A DNA stretch of 64,000 nucleotides, taken from NCBI GenBank assembly GCA_964017045.1, contig OZ024802.1, positions 33,022,602 through 33,086,601 of the forward strand, in the 5' to 3' direction. Positions 1 through 11,523 of the stretch are shown one piece after another. Below the pieces are notes generated by a model that was given only the letters and a program-made list of their open reading frames with translations, made no database searches and had not been told where the DNA came from. How positions within the stretch are numbered: position 1 is the stretch's first letter; the number at the start of each line of letters is the position of its first letter. The position numbers and the translations under genes are program-made. Source of the DNA: Omphiscola glabra. Lineage: Eukaryota > Mollusca > Gastropoda > Lymnaeidae.

Positions 1-115
1 AATGGCTGGTTAGCAATTTTATTAAATGGCTTGTTAACAATTCTATTCAATGTCTGGTTAACAATTCTATTCAAAGGCTGGTTAACAATTCTATTCAAAG
101 GCTGGTTAACAATTA
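1..115. repeat. 24-bp minisatellite, cut by the window edge
   Basis: Nearly five units with core GGCTGGTTAACAATTCTATT. The array continues to the left of the window. Confidence 0.9.
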
Positions 116-167
116 GTTACCAATCTGATCATAGCATGAAACATGGGTAAATACAATGGGGATGTGG

Positions 168-930
168 AGAGGCCTTCACCTTATGTGGGAGGGAGGCCTT
201 CAACATATCTGGAAGGGAAGCCTTTACCTTATATGGGAGGGAGGCCTTTACCTTATCTGGGAGGGAGGCCTTCAACATATCTGGAAGGGAAGCCTTTACC
301 TTATCTGGGAGGGAAGCCTTTACCTTATCTGGGAGGGAGGCCTTCAACTTATCTGGGAGGGAGGCCTTCAACTTATCTGGGAGGGAAGCCTTCAATTTAT
401 CTGGGAGGGAGGCCTTCAATTTATCTGGGAGGGGGGCATTCAACTTATCTGGGAGGGAGACCACCTTATCTGGGAGGGGGGCCTTCAACTTAACTGGGAG
501 GGAGGCCTTCAACTTATCTGGGAGGGAGGCCTTCAACTTATCTGGGAGGGAGGCCTTCAACTTATCTGGGAGGGAAGCCTTCAATTTATCTGGGAGGGGG
601 GCCTTCAACTTATCAGGGAGTGGGGCCTTCAACTTAACTGGGATGGGTGCTTCAACTAATCTGGGAGGGAGGCCTTAAACTTATCTGGGAGGGAGGCCTT
701 CAACTTATCTGGGAGGGAAGCCTTCAATTTATCTGGGAGGGAGGCCTTCAACTTATCTCGGAGGGGGGCCTTCAACTTATCTGGGAGGGAGGCCTTCAAC
801 TTATCTGAGAGGGAGGCCTTCTACTTATCAGGGAGGGAGGCCTTCAACTTATCTGGGAGGGAGGCCTTCAACTTATCTGGGAGGGAAGCCTTCAATTTAT
901 CTGGGAAGGAGGCCTTTAACTTATCTGAGG
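168..930. repeat. 24-bp minisatellite, about 32 copies
   Basis: Core GGCCTTCAACTTATCTGGGA, with A/G and C/T variants scattered among units. Since 24 is a multiple of three, open frames of 116 to 167 codons arise on both strands (for example 129-632 minus and 156-659 plus). They are repeat artefacts. Confidence 0.95.
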
Positions 931-1059
931 TCTAAAGTCCTAGTGTTATTTGAAGAGGGGGCTACGGGGGAAATGTTCTTTACGTTCGGAAGTACTACAA
1001 AGTATTTATAGTATGTTTGATGTGTATTATTCTGTTGTTGTTTTTTTGTGTGTGAGGCA

Positions 1060-1172
1060 GGCATAATCAGCAGTCAGTGAGACAGGCGGGGTCAGCAACC
1101 AGTGAGACAGACAGGGTCAGCAGTCAGTGAGACAGGCAGGAACAGCAGTCAGTGGGGGCAGGCAGAGTCAGC
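1060..1172. repeat. 25-bp minisatellite, about 4 copies
   Basis: Core GTCAGCAGTCAGTGAGACAG with several substitutions between units. Confidence 0.8.
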
Positions 1173-1881
1173 AGCCGGTCCCTAATTGTGCAAACGACGC
1201 CACTGTGTTCTAAGTATTGAGTGAAAATCTCGATCATAACTCATTGTCTTTGCTAACAATGCATTTTGTGTTAACAGACTAATGCCAGGAAAAAGTAAGA
1301 GGCCAGCCATTCCCCGAGCTGTGTTCAGTTTAAAGTTGGTGTTTCCGTTAAACGTTCTACCGTTATTAAATGTGTTTCTGTTGAGATAGCGCTCAAATGC
1401 AAAATGGACACCTGGCCAAGAGTTATATCTCCCGGTATATATATTAATGAAAAACTGACGTGAACATGTTTAAACACGTTCTAATTGGCATACAGATTGC
1501 TTACAACATTTTTCATAGTTCATTTTTAAAATAATGCATTTTTCACCATTGCATTTTTGTTTGGGCCATTTTCGCTAGTCATACTCCAGACTAACACTGT
1601 ACACAACAGGTTCCCAGACTTTTTTTATTTAAAATTTTTTTTTTTTTATTTAGTCCCGAAACCATTTAAAAAAGCACAGTGGCCACCCACGACTTCATTT
1701 TGAAAGAAGACAGTGACCCTCCATCCGATAAAATTAAAAAACAATTGTATGCTAAAAGTAAACACATTGAAAATAAATATTTAAAATGGAAGTATTATGA
1801 GATGATTCAGACTCATAGGACAAAATATACACTAGAGAGCAGAGCGCTGGCGGTTCTCTCGGAGATCTCCCGGCTGGGAAC
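1173..1881. other. Unannotated stretch
   Basis: AT-rich sequence with a T-rich tract at 1620-1650. An 89-codon open frame starts at 1679 and runs into the small repeat at 1882; it has no recognisable domain and I do not call it a gene. Confidence 0.5.
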
Positions 1882-1941
1882 AAATGACACAATTGTTGGA
1901 TATGGCACAGCAAATGACACAATTGTTGGATGTGGCACAGC
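1882..1941. repeat. 30-bp direct duplication
   Basis: Two units containing AATGACACAATTGTTGGAT, one substitution apart. Confidence 0.8.
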
Positions 1942-2001
1942 AAGTTGAAAACGTTCGATTACCGTTCAATGTCCTTTCATGACCCAATACATCGGTGACG
2001 T

Positions 2002-2150
2002 CATGATCGATTCCGTGGGGTAAAAGAACAGTGCTTGAGGACATGATCGATTCCGTGGGGTAAAGAACGGTGCTTGAGGACATGATCGATTCCGTGGGGT
2101 AAAGAACGGTGCTTGAGGACATGATCGATTCCGTGGGGTAAAAGAACAGT
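2002..2150. repeat. 39-40-bp minisatellite, 4 copies
   Basis: Core CATGATCGATTCCGTGGGGT. The last unit passes straight into the next array through a shared CAGTGCT. Confidence 0.9.
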
Positions 2151-2465
2151 GCTCCACACCTTACCGGAGTTAAGGCTCTCACCATGTCACATATTTTGAC
2201 AGTGCTCCACACCTTACAGGAGTTAAGGCTCTCACCCTGTCACATATTTTGACAGTGCTCCACACCTTACCAGAGTTAAGGCTCTCACCATGTCACATAT
2301 TTTGACAGTGCTCCACACCTTACCGGAGTTAAGGCTCTCACCATGTCACATATTTTGACAGTGCTCCACACCTTACCAGAGTTAAGGCTCTCACCATGTC
2401 ACATATTTTGACAGTGCTCCACACCTTACCGGAGTTAAGGCTCTCACCCTGTCACATATTTTGAC
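2151..2465. repeat. 53-bp minisatellite, 6 copies
   Basis: Core CCACACCTTACCGGAGTTAA then GGCTCTCACCATGTCACA. Units start at 2151, 2204, 2257, 2310, 2363 and 2416 with no length change. Confidence 0.93.
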
Positions 2466-2507
2466 TGCTGAAACGTCCGCGTCCTCCCCCCTCCAACACA
2501 CACGCAC

Positions 2508-2606
2508 AGTAGGAGAAAGGACGTACGAAGAGAGGACATGGCTTGATCAGTAGGAGAAAGGACGGTACAAAGAGAGGACATGGTTTGATCAGTAGGAGAA
2601 GGGACG
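2508..2606. repeat. 42-bp minisatellite, 2.4 copies
   Basis: Core AGAGAGGACATGGCTTGATC with one indel and a few substitutions. Confidence 0.85.
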
Positions 2607-2623
2607 CCCCAGGAAAACTTTTA

Positions 2624-2735
2624 TTCTTTATATTGAGGGGCGGCATTTTCGGTCAACTGCAGACTTTTTTCGTAGAAGGGGGTGGCAAAGATCTTGGGCC
2701 ACCCCTTGCGGCACTAATCAAAGCTACCCCTTGGC
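2624..2735. repeat. Dispersed repeat D1, copy 1
   Basis: The segment with CGGCATTTTCGGTCAACTGC followed by a G-rich tail and GCGGCACTAATCAAAG recurs at 4060-4105 and 46196-46312. The copies differ at many positions. No inverted ends were defined. Confidence 0.6.
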
Positions 2736-3124
2736 GTGTAGGAGAGCTTTAAGACATCTATAACTAGGCAAGTGTCCTATTATCGAACAAAATCCTCAGA
2801 TGTTTGTCCTATCACACAACAAGACGAACATATACAAGGAGATTCTAGATATAAGACATCCACCGAGGACTATGCAGTTACAAAAATGTCACGTGACATA
2901 TGCAGTGACGATATGAAACAATTGTGTGCGATACAGTTAACACCGTTCTAATAATAGCAATACCAGACGGCAACTTGGAGCATGCAAACCATTAAGTATC
3001 CAAGATCTATGAATGAGGCAGAAACGTCTAGTAACCCTACACCACCTGTACTTATAGCCTTAGAAATTCACTGTTAAATAACAATAGCACGTTTGACAAC
3101 GCATATTTCCACCGGGTTTAAAAG

Positions 3125-3222
3125 AATCAATCCATTGACACTACGATTGATCAATCCATTGAAACTACAGATGATCAATCCATTGCCACTACAGATGATC
3201 AAACCATTGACACTACGGTTGA
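3125..3222. repeat. 24-bp minisatellite, 4 copies
   Basis: Core GATCAATCCATTGACACTAC. The period equals those at 1-115 and 168-930 but the sequence is unrelated. Confidence 0.85.
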
Positions 3223-3560
3223 TCGACTGAGGAGAAAACATTGCGATTAGCGTTGTAACATGGGCTGCTCGGGATGAAATGTGGTCCACCCAAAGCCGGG
3301 CTCAAACCCTCTCAACGAGCCACTGAAACACGCCCCCCCCCCCCGCGCCACCGATCTCCCTTGCTCACAAGGGCAAATCGACATCTTTTTTTTTCGCGGT
3401 GACGACGGTCGGTGGGAGAGAGTCGAGAAAAATCAATTAAATTAGATTTCGCCCCGGGGGTGGAGCCGACCTTCAATTCCTGATATACGCTGGATCATTC
3501 CAGATAACGTCACCGCCCGTGGAAAGCCACCCAAAGCCTACCGTAAGAAAAGCTCATATA

Positions 3561-3968
3561 AGGTGCCCCGACGAATGTTTCACGTAGAGAGGATGGATCA
3601 CAGGCGCCCCGACGAATGTTTCACGAAGAGAGGATGGATCACAGGCGCCCCGACGAATGTTTCACGAAGAGAGGATGGATCACAGGCGCCCCGACGAATG
3701 TTTCACGTAGAGAGGATGGATCACAGGCGCCCCGACGAATGTTTCACGAAGAGAGGATGGATCACAGGCGCCATGACGAATGTTTCACGTAGAGATGATG
3801 GATCACAGGCACCCCGACGAATGTGTCACGTAGAGATGATGGATCACAGGCGCCCCGACGAATGTTTCACGTAGAGAGGATGGATCACAGGCGCCCCAAC
3901 GAATGTTTCACGTAGAGAGGATGGATCACAAGCGCCCCGACGAATGTGTCACGTAGAGAGTATGGATT
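3561..3968. repeat. 41-bp minisatellite, about 10 copies, ending at poly-G
   Basis: Core GCCCCGACGAATGTTTCACG. GTAGAG and GAAGAG variants alternate irregularly. A run of 12 G (3969-3980) follows immediately. Confidence 0.93.
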
Positions 3969-4059
3969 GGGGGGGGGGGGTCTTTTCTAAACCTTTAGAG
4001 TTACGGACAGTTGCGTAGAGGAGAGATGGAGGACGGTCTGTCTTGTGCGGATTGTTTCA

Positions 4060-4105
4060 TTATATTGTGGGCGGCATTTTCGGCCAACTACAGAGTTTTT
4101 TTAAA
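4060..4105. repeat. Dispersed repeat D1, copy 2 (short)
   Basis: TTATATTGTGGGCGGCATTT and CGGCCAACTACAGAGTTTTT match the left half of the copy at 2624. The right half is missing or too diverged to follow. Confidence 0.5.
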
Positions 4106-4643
4106 GCGGCGGCACTCACCCTTACTACGTCATGGGTTACGGAGTTAGGTAAAATTCTTAGAACTCGTGATTATTGACGTCACAAAACTTTTGTTTAAAA
4201 GCAAAAAAAAGTTAACTTCTTTCAAAGTGGTTCCCCATTTTATATTTTTTGACAATAATTTTTTTATTTTTTTTGCTCCTGCAATGGTTGGGAAACACGA
4301 AGGTTTAGTCAAAATTGATTGATAATCGGGCCTCTCAAGTCAGTAATACTTTAATGCTAAATTAGGAGAATTTATGTTCGAAGTCGCTAAAAAAAATGGA
4401 TCTTGTCATGAAAGTGGTCGTCAAAATAATGATCTTCATGAAGTCGCAAGGGTTGCATCACCGTCAGGTCCAAGACTGTCTTAAGTCTTTGGACTCAGAT
4501 TATAATGACGTCACATTTGATGCAGACGTAAAAAGATTGACGTGCCAAAATGTTGAAAAGAGTGTTTGATTTGATTTGCAGCAAGACAAACAATCATTCT
4601 TTGCAAGCAAGTCAATAAGTGTCCCAGAGTTTGAAGACAAATA

Positions 4644-4740
4644 CAGTAGAACTCGGTTATGTCGATGGCCTCGGGGTTTGCCAAAAAGCGTCGAGATAAC
4701 CGAGGATCGACATAAACGAAAACCAATATGGCGGCAAAAT
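4644..4740. mobile_element. Possible pogo/Tigger-like MITE end
   Basis: CAGTAGAACTCGGTTATGTC after a TA dinucleotide resembles Tigger-type termini. It is followed by the inverted motif TCGAGATAACCGAGGATCGA, giving an internal hairpin. The opposite terminus was not found, so this is one end or a truncated copy. A segment just downstream (about 4860-4930, with GATGTTTCGCAGTTATCG) recurs inside the hAT element near 13380-13450. Confidence 0.4.
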
Positions 4741-5003
4741 ATTAACATGTGCTTGAAATTTCTTTATGTACATAAACACACAGCGTTGCCCTTATTTGTT
4801 TGATGAAGCGATTGGCATGCTATGAAAATGTACATACAGAATGGAAAAAATATAAAAATATCACCACGATGTTTCGCAGTTATCGTATGCCCGTATATTA
4901 TTGCTTTGAGTTTTCATAAAGAGATTGCTGTAGTGGTCATATTTAACATGACGGCTGCACCTATTGGTACCCGGGTACCAGAATTGAGAGGTTGGGATTA
5001 AGA

Positions 5004-5162
5004 ACTCAAAGGAACAAAAGCAATAATTTCTTTCTACTCAAAGGACCAAAAGTAGCCATTTCTTTCGATTAAAAGGACCAAAAGTAATCATTTCTTTCTA
5101 CTCAAAGGACCAAAAGTAGTCATTTCTTTCAACTCAAAGGACCAAAAGTAGTCATTTCTTTC
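5004..5162. repeat. 32-bp minisatellite, 5 copies
   Basis: Core ACTCAAAGGACCAAAAGTAG; the third unit has ATTAAAAGG in place of the ACTCAAAGG start. Confidence 0.9.
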
Positions 5163-5477
5163 CCCTTAAAACGGGTGAAACGGCAATGTCTATCCTCAAA
5201 CATGAAAACATTCGGATGTGAAGTCAGCCTTGAGAGTAATTGTAACTTCTTTGTGGACAAATATTGAACAAATAATGGTGAAACTGCTTGGTAACAGATT
5301 TGTAAAGTTATTGTGACTAATACAACGTATGAACATTAATTTCCGTGTACATTTGTCATCTCTGCCTTAATTGTATATATTATTTATTAAATGTTGATAT
5401 ATTCTTGGGCTAAGAGACTCCAATGTCTCTTAGAGATAATATATGGTGGTGGCTTCAAAATCATTATGTTATAGGAA

Positions 5478-6369
5478 TGTGGTGTACAAGAGGCTGATAA
5501 TGTGGTGTAAAAGAGGTTGGGGATGTGGCATAAAAGAGGTTGGGAATGTGGTGTAAAGAGGTTGGGGATGTGGCATAAAAGAGGTTGGGAATGTGGCATA
5601 AAAGAGGTTGGGAATGTGGTGTAAAGAGGTTGGGGATGTGGCATAAAAGAGGTTGGGAATGTGGTGTAAAGAGGTTGGGGATGTGGCATAAAAGAGGTTG
5701 GGAATGTGGTGTAAAAGAGGTTGGGGATGTGGCATAAAAGAGGCTGATAATGTGGTGTAAAAGAGTTTGGGAATGTGGTGTAAAAGAGGCTGGGAATGTG
5801 GTGTAAAAGAGGTTGGGGATGTGGCATAAAAGAGGTTGGGAATGTGGTGTAAAAGAGGTTGGGACTGTGGTGTAAAAGAGGTTGGGGATGTGGCATAAAA
5901 GAGGTTGGAATGTGGTGTAAAAGAGGCTGGGAATGTGGTGTAAAAGAGGTTGGGGTGTGACATAAAAGAGGTTGGGGATGTGGCATAAAAGAGGTTGGGA
6001 ATGTGGTGTAAAAGAGGTTGGGGGTGTGGCATAAAAGAGGCTGATAATGTGGTGTAAAAGAGGTTGGGGATGTGGCATAAAAGAGGCTGATAATGTGGTG
6101 TAAAAGAGGTTGGGGATGTGGCATAAAAGAGGTTGGGAATGTTGTGTAAAAGAGGTTGGGGATGTGGTGTAAAAGCGACTGAGAATGTGGTTTAAAGAGT
6201 GTTGGGATGTGGTATAAAAGAGGTTGAGAATATGGTGTAAAAGAGGTTGGGCATGTGGCGTAAAAGAGGTTGGGAGCGTGGTGTAAAAGAGGTTAGGGAT
6301 GTGGTGTAAAAGCGGCTGAGAATGTGGTGTAAAAGAGGTTGGGGCTGTGGCGTAAAAGAGGTTGGGAAT
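5478..6369. repeat. 23-bp minisatellite, main block (about 38 copies)
   Basis: Two variant units mix: GGGAATGTGGTGTAAAAGAG and GGGGATGTGGCATAAAAGAG. The minus-strand frames of up to 302 codons, rich in Pro, His, Leu and Phe, come from the repeat and its frame-shifting indels. The block is interrupted at its right side by the hAT MITE at 6370. Confidence 0.95.
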
Positions 6370-6564
6370 CAATGTTCCCTTTAAGCTGCGCGGCTGCGCG
6401 GCCGCGCAGCTACCTCACAGATGCCGCGCAGTAGTTTTGAGCATCCGCGCATCAAATTTTTATAAAAATCAATTTGAACAGATATGCTGCACTTTGCAAA
6501 GTAAAACTTTGCACACAACTTTATGATTTTGCACACGAACCAGCAAACCTTAGAGGAAACATTG
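6370..6564. mobile_element. hAT-type MITE (Tip100/Zaphod-like ends), 195 bp, inside the 23-bp array
   Basis: The ends are CAATGTTCCCTTTAAGC and, inverted, CAATGTTTCCTCTAAGG. The 8-bp duplication TTGGGAAT flanks it (6362-6369 and 6565-6572) and is itself part of the array unit, so the pre-insertion site is known exactly. Next to the left end is a strong hairpin with arms AGCTGCGCGG and CCGCGCAGCT. There is no coding frame. Confidence 0.9.
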
Positions 6565-6646
6565 TTGGGAATGTGGTGTAAAAGAGGTTGGGGTGTGGTG
6601 TAAAAGAGGTTGGGGATGTAGCGTAAAAGAGGTTGGGAATGTGGTG
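6565..6646. repeat. 23-bp minisatellite, middle block
   Basis: The same units as 5478-6369, bounded by the hAT MITE on the left and the solo LTR on the right. Confidence 0.93.
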
Positions 6647-7277
6647 TATTACGGCATGTTATTAATAGAGAATTTTATCTCTTATTAAAGTCTATGGCTC
6701 GTTCCAAAACAGTCCATAACAAAAGACGATACTAAAGTTTGAATACAATAACAAATAGAACAATACTCAAAACTGGGGCTAATTACAATTAATACGTTGT
6801 AATGTGTTAACTACAATGAATTACAAAAAAAGAGAATATGATTAAAAATATTGACTTACAGTTTGGCTGGTACCGGTACTATGTTAATAAAAATACAATG
6901 AGCAAAAGTTGTACAATGAGGAAAAGAAAATCTACACACAACAAAGCACTGTCTAAGTAGTACATTAATAACACACGCTCCAAGTCTCGTGATAAAGGAT
7001 CTCACTCTTTGATTCAATCTTCAGCCTTTTTATATATATATAGTCAGGTCCTGTCATATCATTCCAAAAAACAGAATACGCATTGTAACTGCTTCCAGCC
7101 TACTCCAGATTTTTCGACAATATTCTACTGGAACTGACTATACTAAGCATGTTGTAAACAAGGTTAAAAGGGAGACTATTATTTCGCTAGCCACACCCCA
7201 AAACGGCCTCGAGTGTGTTGACTACAAGAGGTTATGCACGGGGAAAGCGTGCATCAAAACACGTCACCTACATAACA
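6647..7277 (-). mobile_element. Solo LTR, copy 1, inserted in the 23-bp array
   Basis: Read on the minus strand it begins TGTTATG and ends CGTAATA, a mutated CGTAACA. The 4-bp duplication GGTG flanks it on the plus strand (6643-6646 and 7278-7281). On its own strand it has a TATATATATAAAAAGG box and the block GAACGAGCCATAGACTTTAA near the 3' end. It shares most of its length with the copy at 21767. No internal retroelement genes adjoin it, so it is a solo LTR left by recombination. Confidence 0.85.
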
Positions 7278-7435
7278 GGTGTAAAATATGCTGAGAATGT
7301 GGTGTAAAAGAGGCTGAGAATGAGATGTAAAAGAGGCTAAGAAGGTGGTGAAAAATGGGTTGGGAATATGGTGTAAAAGAGGCTGAAAATGTGGTGTAAA
7401 GAGGGTGGGAGTGTAGTGTAAAAGCGATTGGGAAA
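7278..7435. repeat. 23-bp minisatellite, right block
   Basis: It continues the array beyond the solo LTR. Units are more diverged, for example GAGAATGAGATGTAAAAGAG, as expected at an array edge. Confidence 0.9.
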
Positions 7436-8226
7436 CAATGTTGTAGGCCGTAGATGCACAAGAGCACATATTTCAATGAACCTATTATAAATTCACTGCA
7501 CGCCGACCACCAGCTGATGAAAATCAACTAGTATCATCCGGCACAGGCATTGATACGTCTTCTTGTACCGGTACAAGAACACCCAGACATGTCTGACGTC
7601 AATGTCCCGAAGTTAATCTCCTCACTCTTACAACAAAATTCTCACTTGATATCATATCAGCCATCGGAAGAAGCAATACAGAGACCATGACATATGCCAA
7701 CAAGTAGCCAATGGCGGCTTCATCCTGCACACTTATCAATGTTGGCTGACGTCTTGAAAATACTTTTGGAAGGAGGTGGCACCCTTGATTTCAGGGAATT
7801 TTTATGAAATAGCGGAAAATAGTAAAGACAGAGGGGTGGGGTGGATCATTGGGGGTACTGTCGATTTCTGACGATGGGGGAGTCTCAGTGAGACTAACTA
7901 TAGGGCAGTGTTTCTCAAAGCGTACTGTGCGGTCTCCTTGTGCCTCAGACTTGATAGACAAAATCTTCCCGTCTAAGGGTCAGCAAAATTCTTGAATAAA
8001 GATAATTTTATAAACTACATCTATTAAATAAAATGTTTAGGGAGCCGCAGATAGAGTCGGATAGGAAGAGGGAACGGTGCACATGACACGTGAGGTTATA
8101 TTTTACTTCTCGTGTATAAATTTAGAAATTACATAAATACTGCATTGGCCCATAGTAACTAATAAAAAGAAAAGACAAACATATTTCATTCTTGTCATCT
8201 GTAAATGTATTTCTCCTGAAAGAAAC
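7436..8226. other. Unannotated stretch
   Basis: Mixed-composition sequence without a supported gene. CAGTGTTTCTCAAAGCG near 7911 resembles one end of a hAT element, but no partner end was found. Confidence 0.45.
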
Positions 8227-8700
8227 TTAATTAGCGTGTTGCTTACCAAGGTATGCGATACGTAATTGTTCATAGTGTGCAGCGCCTTGACGTAGACAGT
8301 GTTCATATCGCTCACATAGATTTCCAAACACACCACTGAACAACTGTTGCTGCAGACTCATGCAAACAGAGACTATTTTCTCGCGTAATACAGACATAGT
8401 TATTGGCGGACCTTCACAATTGAACGCACTCTTCTTTAGCATTCCCCACAAGTAGGCATCATGTGATGTAATGTCAGGGAGTGAGAGGGGTAGGGGAATT
8501 CAATAACACGTCAACTGATTCGTCCAGGAAAGTTTTTCGGTAGTATGGCCATAGATTCTTCAGCGGTATGGCTGATCGTCTCGTCTTTTTGGTACCTATG
8601 TCTATTCACGTGAAGATTTCTTGCACGACAGAAACTCCTCAAATCCAGAAGAAATGGTTTGGTCAACAAGCCACTGTAGCGTTCTCGGGGGACGTTAAGG
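8227..8700 (-). pseudogene. Decayed Tc1/mariner-like transposase, C-terminal part
   Basis: On the minus strand, SLPDITSHDAYLWGMLKK (about 8485-8435) matches the pattern around the last catalytic Asp of mariner-like transposases (PDLTP.D.FLWG.LK). It is followed by a helical tail of about 70 residues with an RYEHCLRQGAAHYEQL segment like the family's C terminus. Further upstream (8510-8540) ENFPGR-like residues can be read with stops and frame changes. No intact frame, inverted repeats or N-terminal helix-turn-helix domain was found. The family call is from pattern memory only. Confidence 0.55.
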
Positions 8701-9202
8701 GCATTGCATTCCTCAAAGCTAATGAAATAGGGGCCTAATATACCGTGTGCTAAAACTGCTCACCTTACTGTCACACGTGCACTGCATTGCGGTGTCTGGA
8801 CAATATCATCAGGCAGCTCAAAACCAAGGAAGCGAGTTGTGACAGTGACTTTTCTCCGAGAACAACAAATTCCTTTAAAAAATATGGATCGTCAAAATGG
8901 CCAAAAAGCTGCACAAGACATCATTCTGGCTCGTATATCTGGCTCGTATATCTAGCTCTGTCAAGCGTTGTCCAACCTGTATCCGGTACGAAAATGCACC
9001 TATGTCCTTAGACAAACGGGGAATAGATGTATCGCTGATGTTTGGTTTTAAGTATGTTTGTCGCAGACTTCGTAGTGTCAGTTGTAGCTTCTGATGCAGA
9101 ACAAGAGCGTGATTCTTATTTGTTGAAACATTTCCTCACCAACTTTTCTTACCATTCAGTTCAGGGCGGTACGTATTAAATCTCTATCGGAAGTTTAAAA
9201 AT
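8701..9202. other. Unannotated stretch
   Basis: Probably part of the same decayed transposon as 8227-8700, given the lack of other signals, but I cannot read motifs in it. A small duplication, GGCTCGTATATCT, lies at 8928-8953. Confidence 0.35.
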
Positions 9203-10187
9203 TCAGGCCCTTTTTAAAACTCAGGCCCCCTTCACGACCAGTTAACTATCAGAGAAAATAATGCAGGCCCCCTTCACGACCAGTTAACTATGAGAGAAAA
9301 TAATGCAGGCCCTCTTTACGACAAGTTGACTATAAGAGAAAATAATGCAGGCCCCCTTCACGACCAGTTGACTATGAGAGAAAATAATGCAGGCCCTCTT
9401 TACGACAAGTTAACTATGAGAGAAAATAATACAGGCCCCCTTCACGACCAGTTGACTATGAGAGAAAATAATGCAGGCCCTCTTTACGACAAGTTGACTA
9501 TAAGAGAAAATAATGCAGGCCCCCTTCACAAACCAGTTGACTATGAGAGAAAATAATACAGGTCCCCTTCACGACCAGTTGACTATGAGAGAAAATAATA
9601 CAGGTCCCCCTCACGACCAGTTGACTATGAGAGAAAATAATGCAGGTCCCCTTCACGACCAGTTGACTATGAGAGAAAATAATGCAGGCCCCCTTCACGA
9701 CCAGTTGACAATGAGAGAAAATAATGCAGGTCCCCTTCACGACCAGTTGACTATGAGAGAAAATGATGCAGGCCCCCTTCACGACCAGTTGACTATGAGA
9801 GAAAATGATGCAGGCCCCCTTCACGACCAGTTAACTATGAGAGCAAATAATGCAGGTCCCCTTCACGACCAGTTGACTATGAGAGAAAATAATGCAGGTC
9901 CCCTTCACGACCAGTTGACTATGAGAGAAAATGATGCAGGCCCCCTTCACGACCAGTTGACTATGAGAGAAAATAATACAGGTCCCCTTCACGACCAGTT
10001 GACTATGAGAGAAAATAATGCAGGCCCCCTTCACGACTAGTTGACTATGAGAGAAAATGATGCAGGCCCCCTTCACGACCAGTTAACTATGAGAGAAAAT
10101 AATGCAGGCCCCCTTCACGAGCAGTTAACTATAAGAGAAAATAATACAGGCCCCCTTCACGAGCAGTTAACTATAAGAGAAAATAGT
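9203..10187. repeat. 42-bp minisatellite, about 23 copies
   Basis: Core AACTATGAGAGAAAATAATG followed by CAGGCCCCCTTCACGACC. Between 9290 and 9530 two variants (CCTTCACGACC and TCTTTACGACA) alternate, giving an 84-bp higher-order unit; the rest is homogeneous. The period is 14 codons, so both strands show long open frames, which I do not treat as genes. Confidence 0.95.
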
Positions 10188-11342
10188 GCTCAACTATGAA
10201 AATGATTCCTCCGTAGAGAGTCTCAGTTCCAACAACAACGTCCCATACATAACTTCCTTAACACTGAAGGGAACACGTGGCGGCTAGAGCTATTCACCGT
10301 TGTCAAACGCACATCCTACTTCAAGATGCGGCAGTTTCCATAACTTTACTTTTTGCGCTTATGTACTTAATGTATCAGGCTTGCAGATTGTGTGCTGAAG
10401 CCATACATATAACGAACAGTTTCATTGAAGTTCAAATGGCATTATAGATAGGTTGGTTGTTGTTTTTACAGCTTAATCTTGAGAAGAGTCGCATATCTTT
10501 CATCAAAGAGCCGCATGTATCACCTGATGTTGCCGACCTCTGACCTAGGCTCAAATAACAATGTGGCGCCTTGTGAAACGCTATCCATAACATGACAGAA
10601 CACGTATCAGAGCCAACAACATTAAGTCATTAGACGGGTGTAACAACATGCTGAGGACGGAAGCATGACTTGGACGAGGACTGGAAAAAGACTAAACATC
10701 ACGGAAATCCAGTGATCGATAATAGGATACGTGGAAACAGAAGTAGACACACACTCATAGACTGACTGTGACTTTCTCTTAGTGAGCCAGCCGTAGTGAC
10801 CTTTATATATCCCCCCCCCCCACACACACACACTTTTTAAGTCATCTAATGATCTCCCTGGGGCTACAGAATTAAACGAACAGCCCACCACCTCAATTTT
10901 CAAATACCAAAACACCATAAGCACCAGTACATTGCTTGCCCCATTCGATCATTAGTGAAGAACAAGAGAAAGAGCGCGATCTCGGCAGTGTCATGGGCTT
11001 CCCTGCCGCACGTTGATAAATTATGCAGACCAACGATGTGTAGCATCACTTCCATCTTATATACCGGTATTACTATTGGTTATAATTCAAACCTAGGACC
11101 ATGCAACTCTGGGCGTTAGTGCAAGAACACAACTTACTTCCCTCCCCTCACATAATATACGCCCCTGGTTATTAACCGAATTGTTGCTATTGTAAGTCTG
11201 TATATGTTGCCTAACTCAATCCCTGGTTAATAACCGGATTGTTATTAAACCCTGCACCACAAGTAACCTAGCCAATCCCTGCTTATTCAACGATTTCAAC
11301 AGGTCGAGTCGTGAGTAGGGTCGGGTCGCGATTTGTAGAATC

Positions 11343-11343
<1 letters not shown>
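10188..11343. other. Unannotated stretch
   Basis: No gene supported. It holds a poly-C then CA tract at 10810-10832 and two diverged copies of a CCTGGTTAxTAACCG motif (11164 and 11222). The minus-strand open frame at 10622-10924 spans the low-complexity tract and has no known domain. Confidence 0.5.

Positions 11344-11377
<34 letters not shown>
11344..11377. repeat. (GA)n microsatellite
   Basis: About 17 GA dinucleotides. Confidence 0.95.
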
Positions 11378-11378
<1 letters not shown>

Positions 11379-11523
11379 GATTTGTCACGATGTCCTATTA
11401 TCACAGTTATATAAATATTTCATTCTTTGGATCCGTGTTCAGTTCAGATGATGAGTTGTAAATAGATGGGGGAAAAAAAAAGGGGGGGGGGGTCAGTAAC
11501 CCCTCGGTTCTTATGTCTTAACA

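Larger units (their letters stand above)
3981..5002. other. Unannotated stretch with fragments of dispersed repeats
   Basis: Apart from the D1 copy at 4060 and the pogo-like end at 4644, I see AT-rich sequence without coding signal. The open frames at 4500-4803 overlap the hairpin of the MITE end and are not supported. Confidence 0.5.

Noticed and set aside
129..659. Three overlapping frames in the 24-bp array
   Set aside because: Same artefact: the period is a multiple of three.
5464..6372. 302-codon open frame on the minus strand, rich in Pro/His/Leu/Phe
   Set aside because: It lies wholly in the 23-bp array, with similar frames alongside in other phases. No start context, domain or splice structure supports a protein.
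7911..7930. hAT-type left end CAGTGTTTCTCAAAG
   Set aside because: No matching right end or target duplication was found, so an element cannot be bounded.
9290..10076. Long repeat-protein frames on both strands in the 42-bp array
   Set aside because: A period of 14 codons keeps a frame open by arithmetic, on both strands at once. No sign of selection on the encoded protein.
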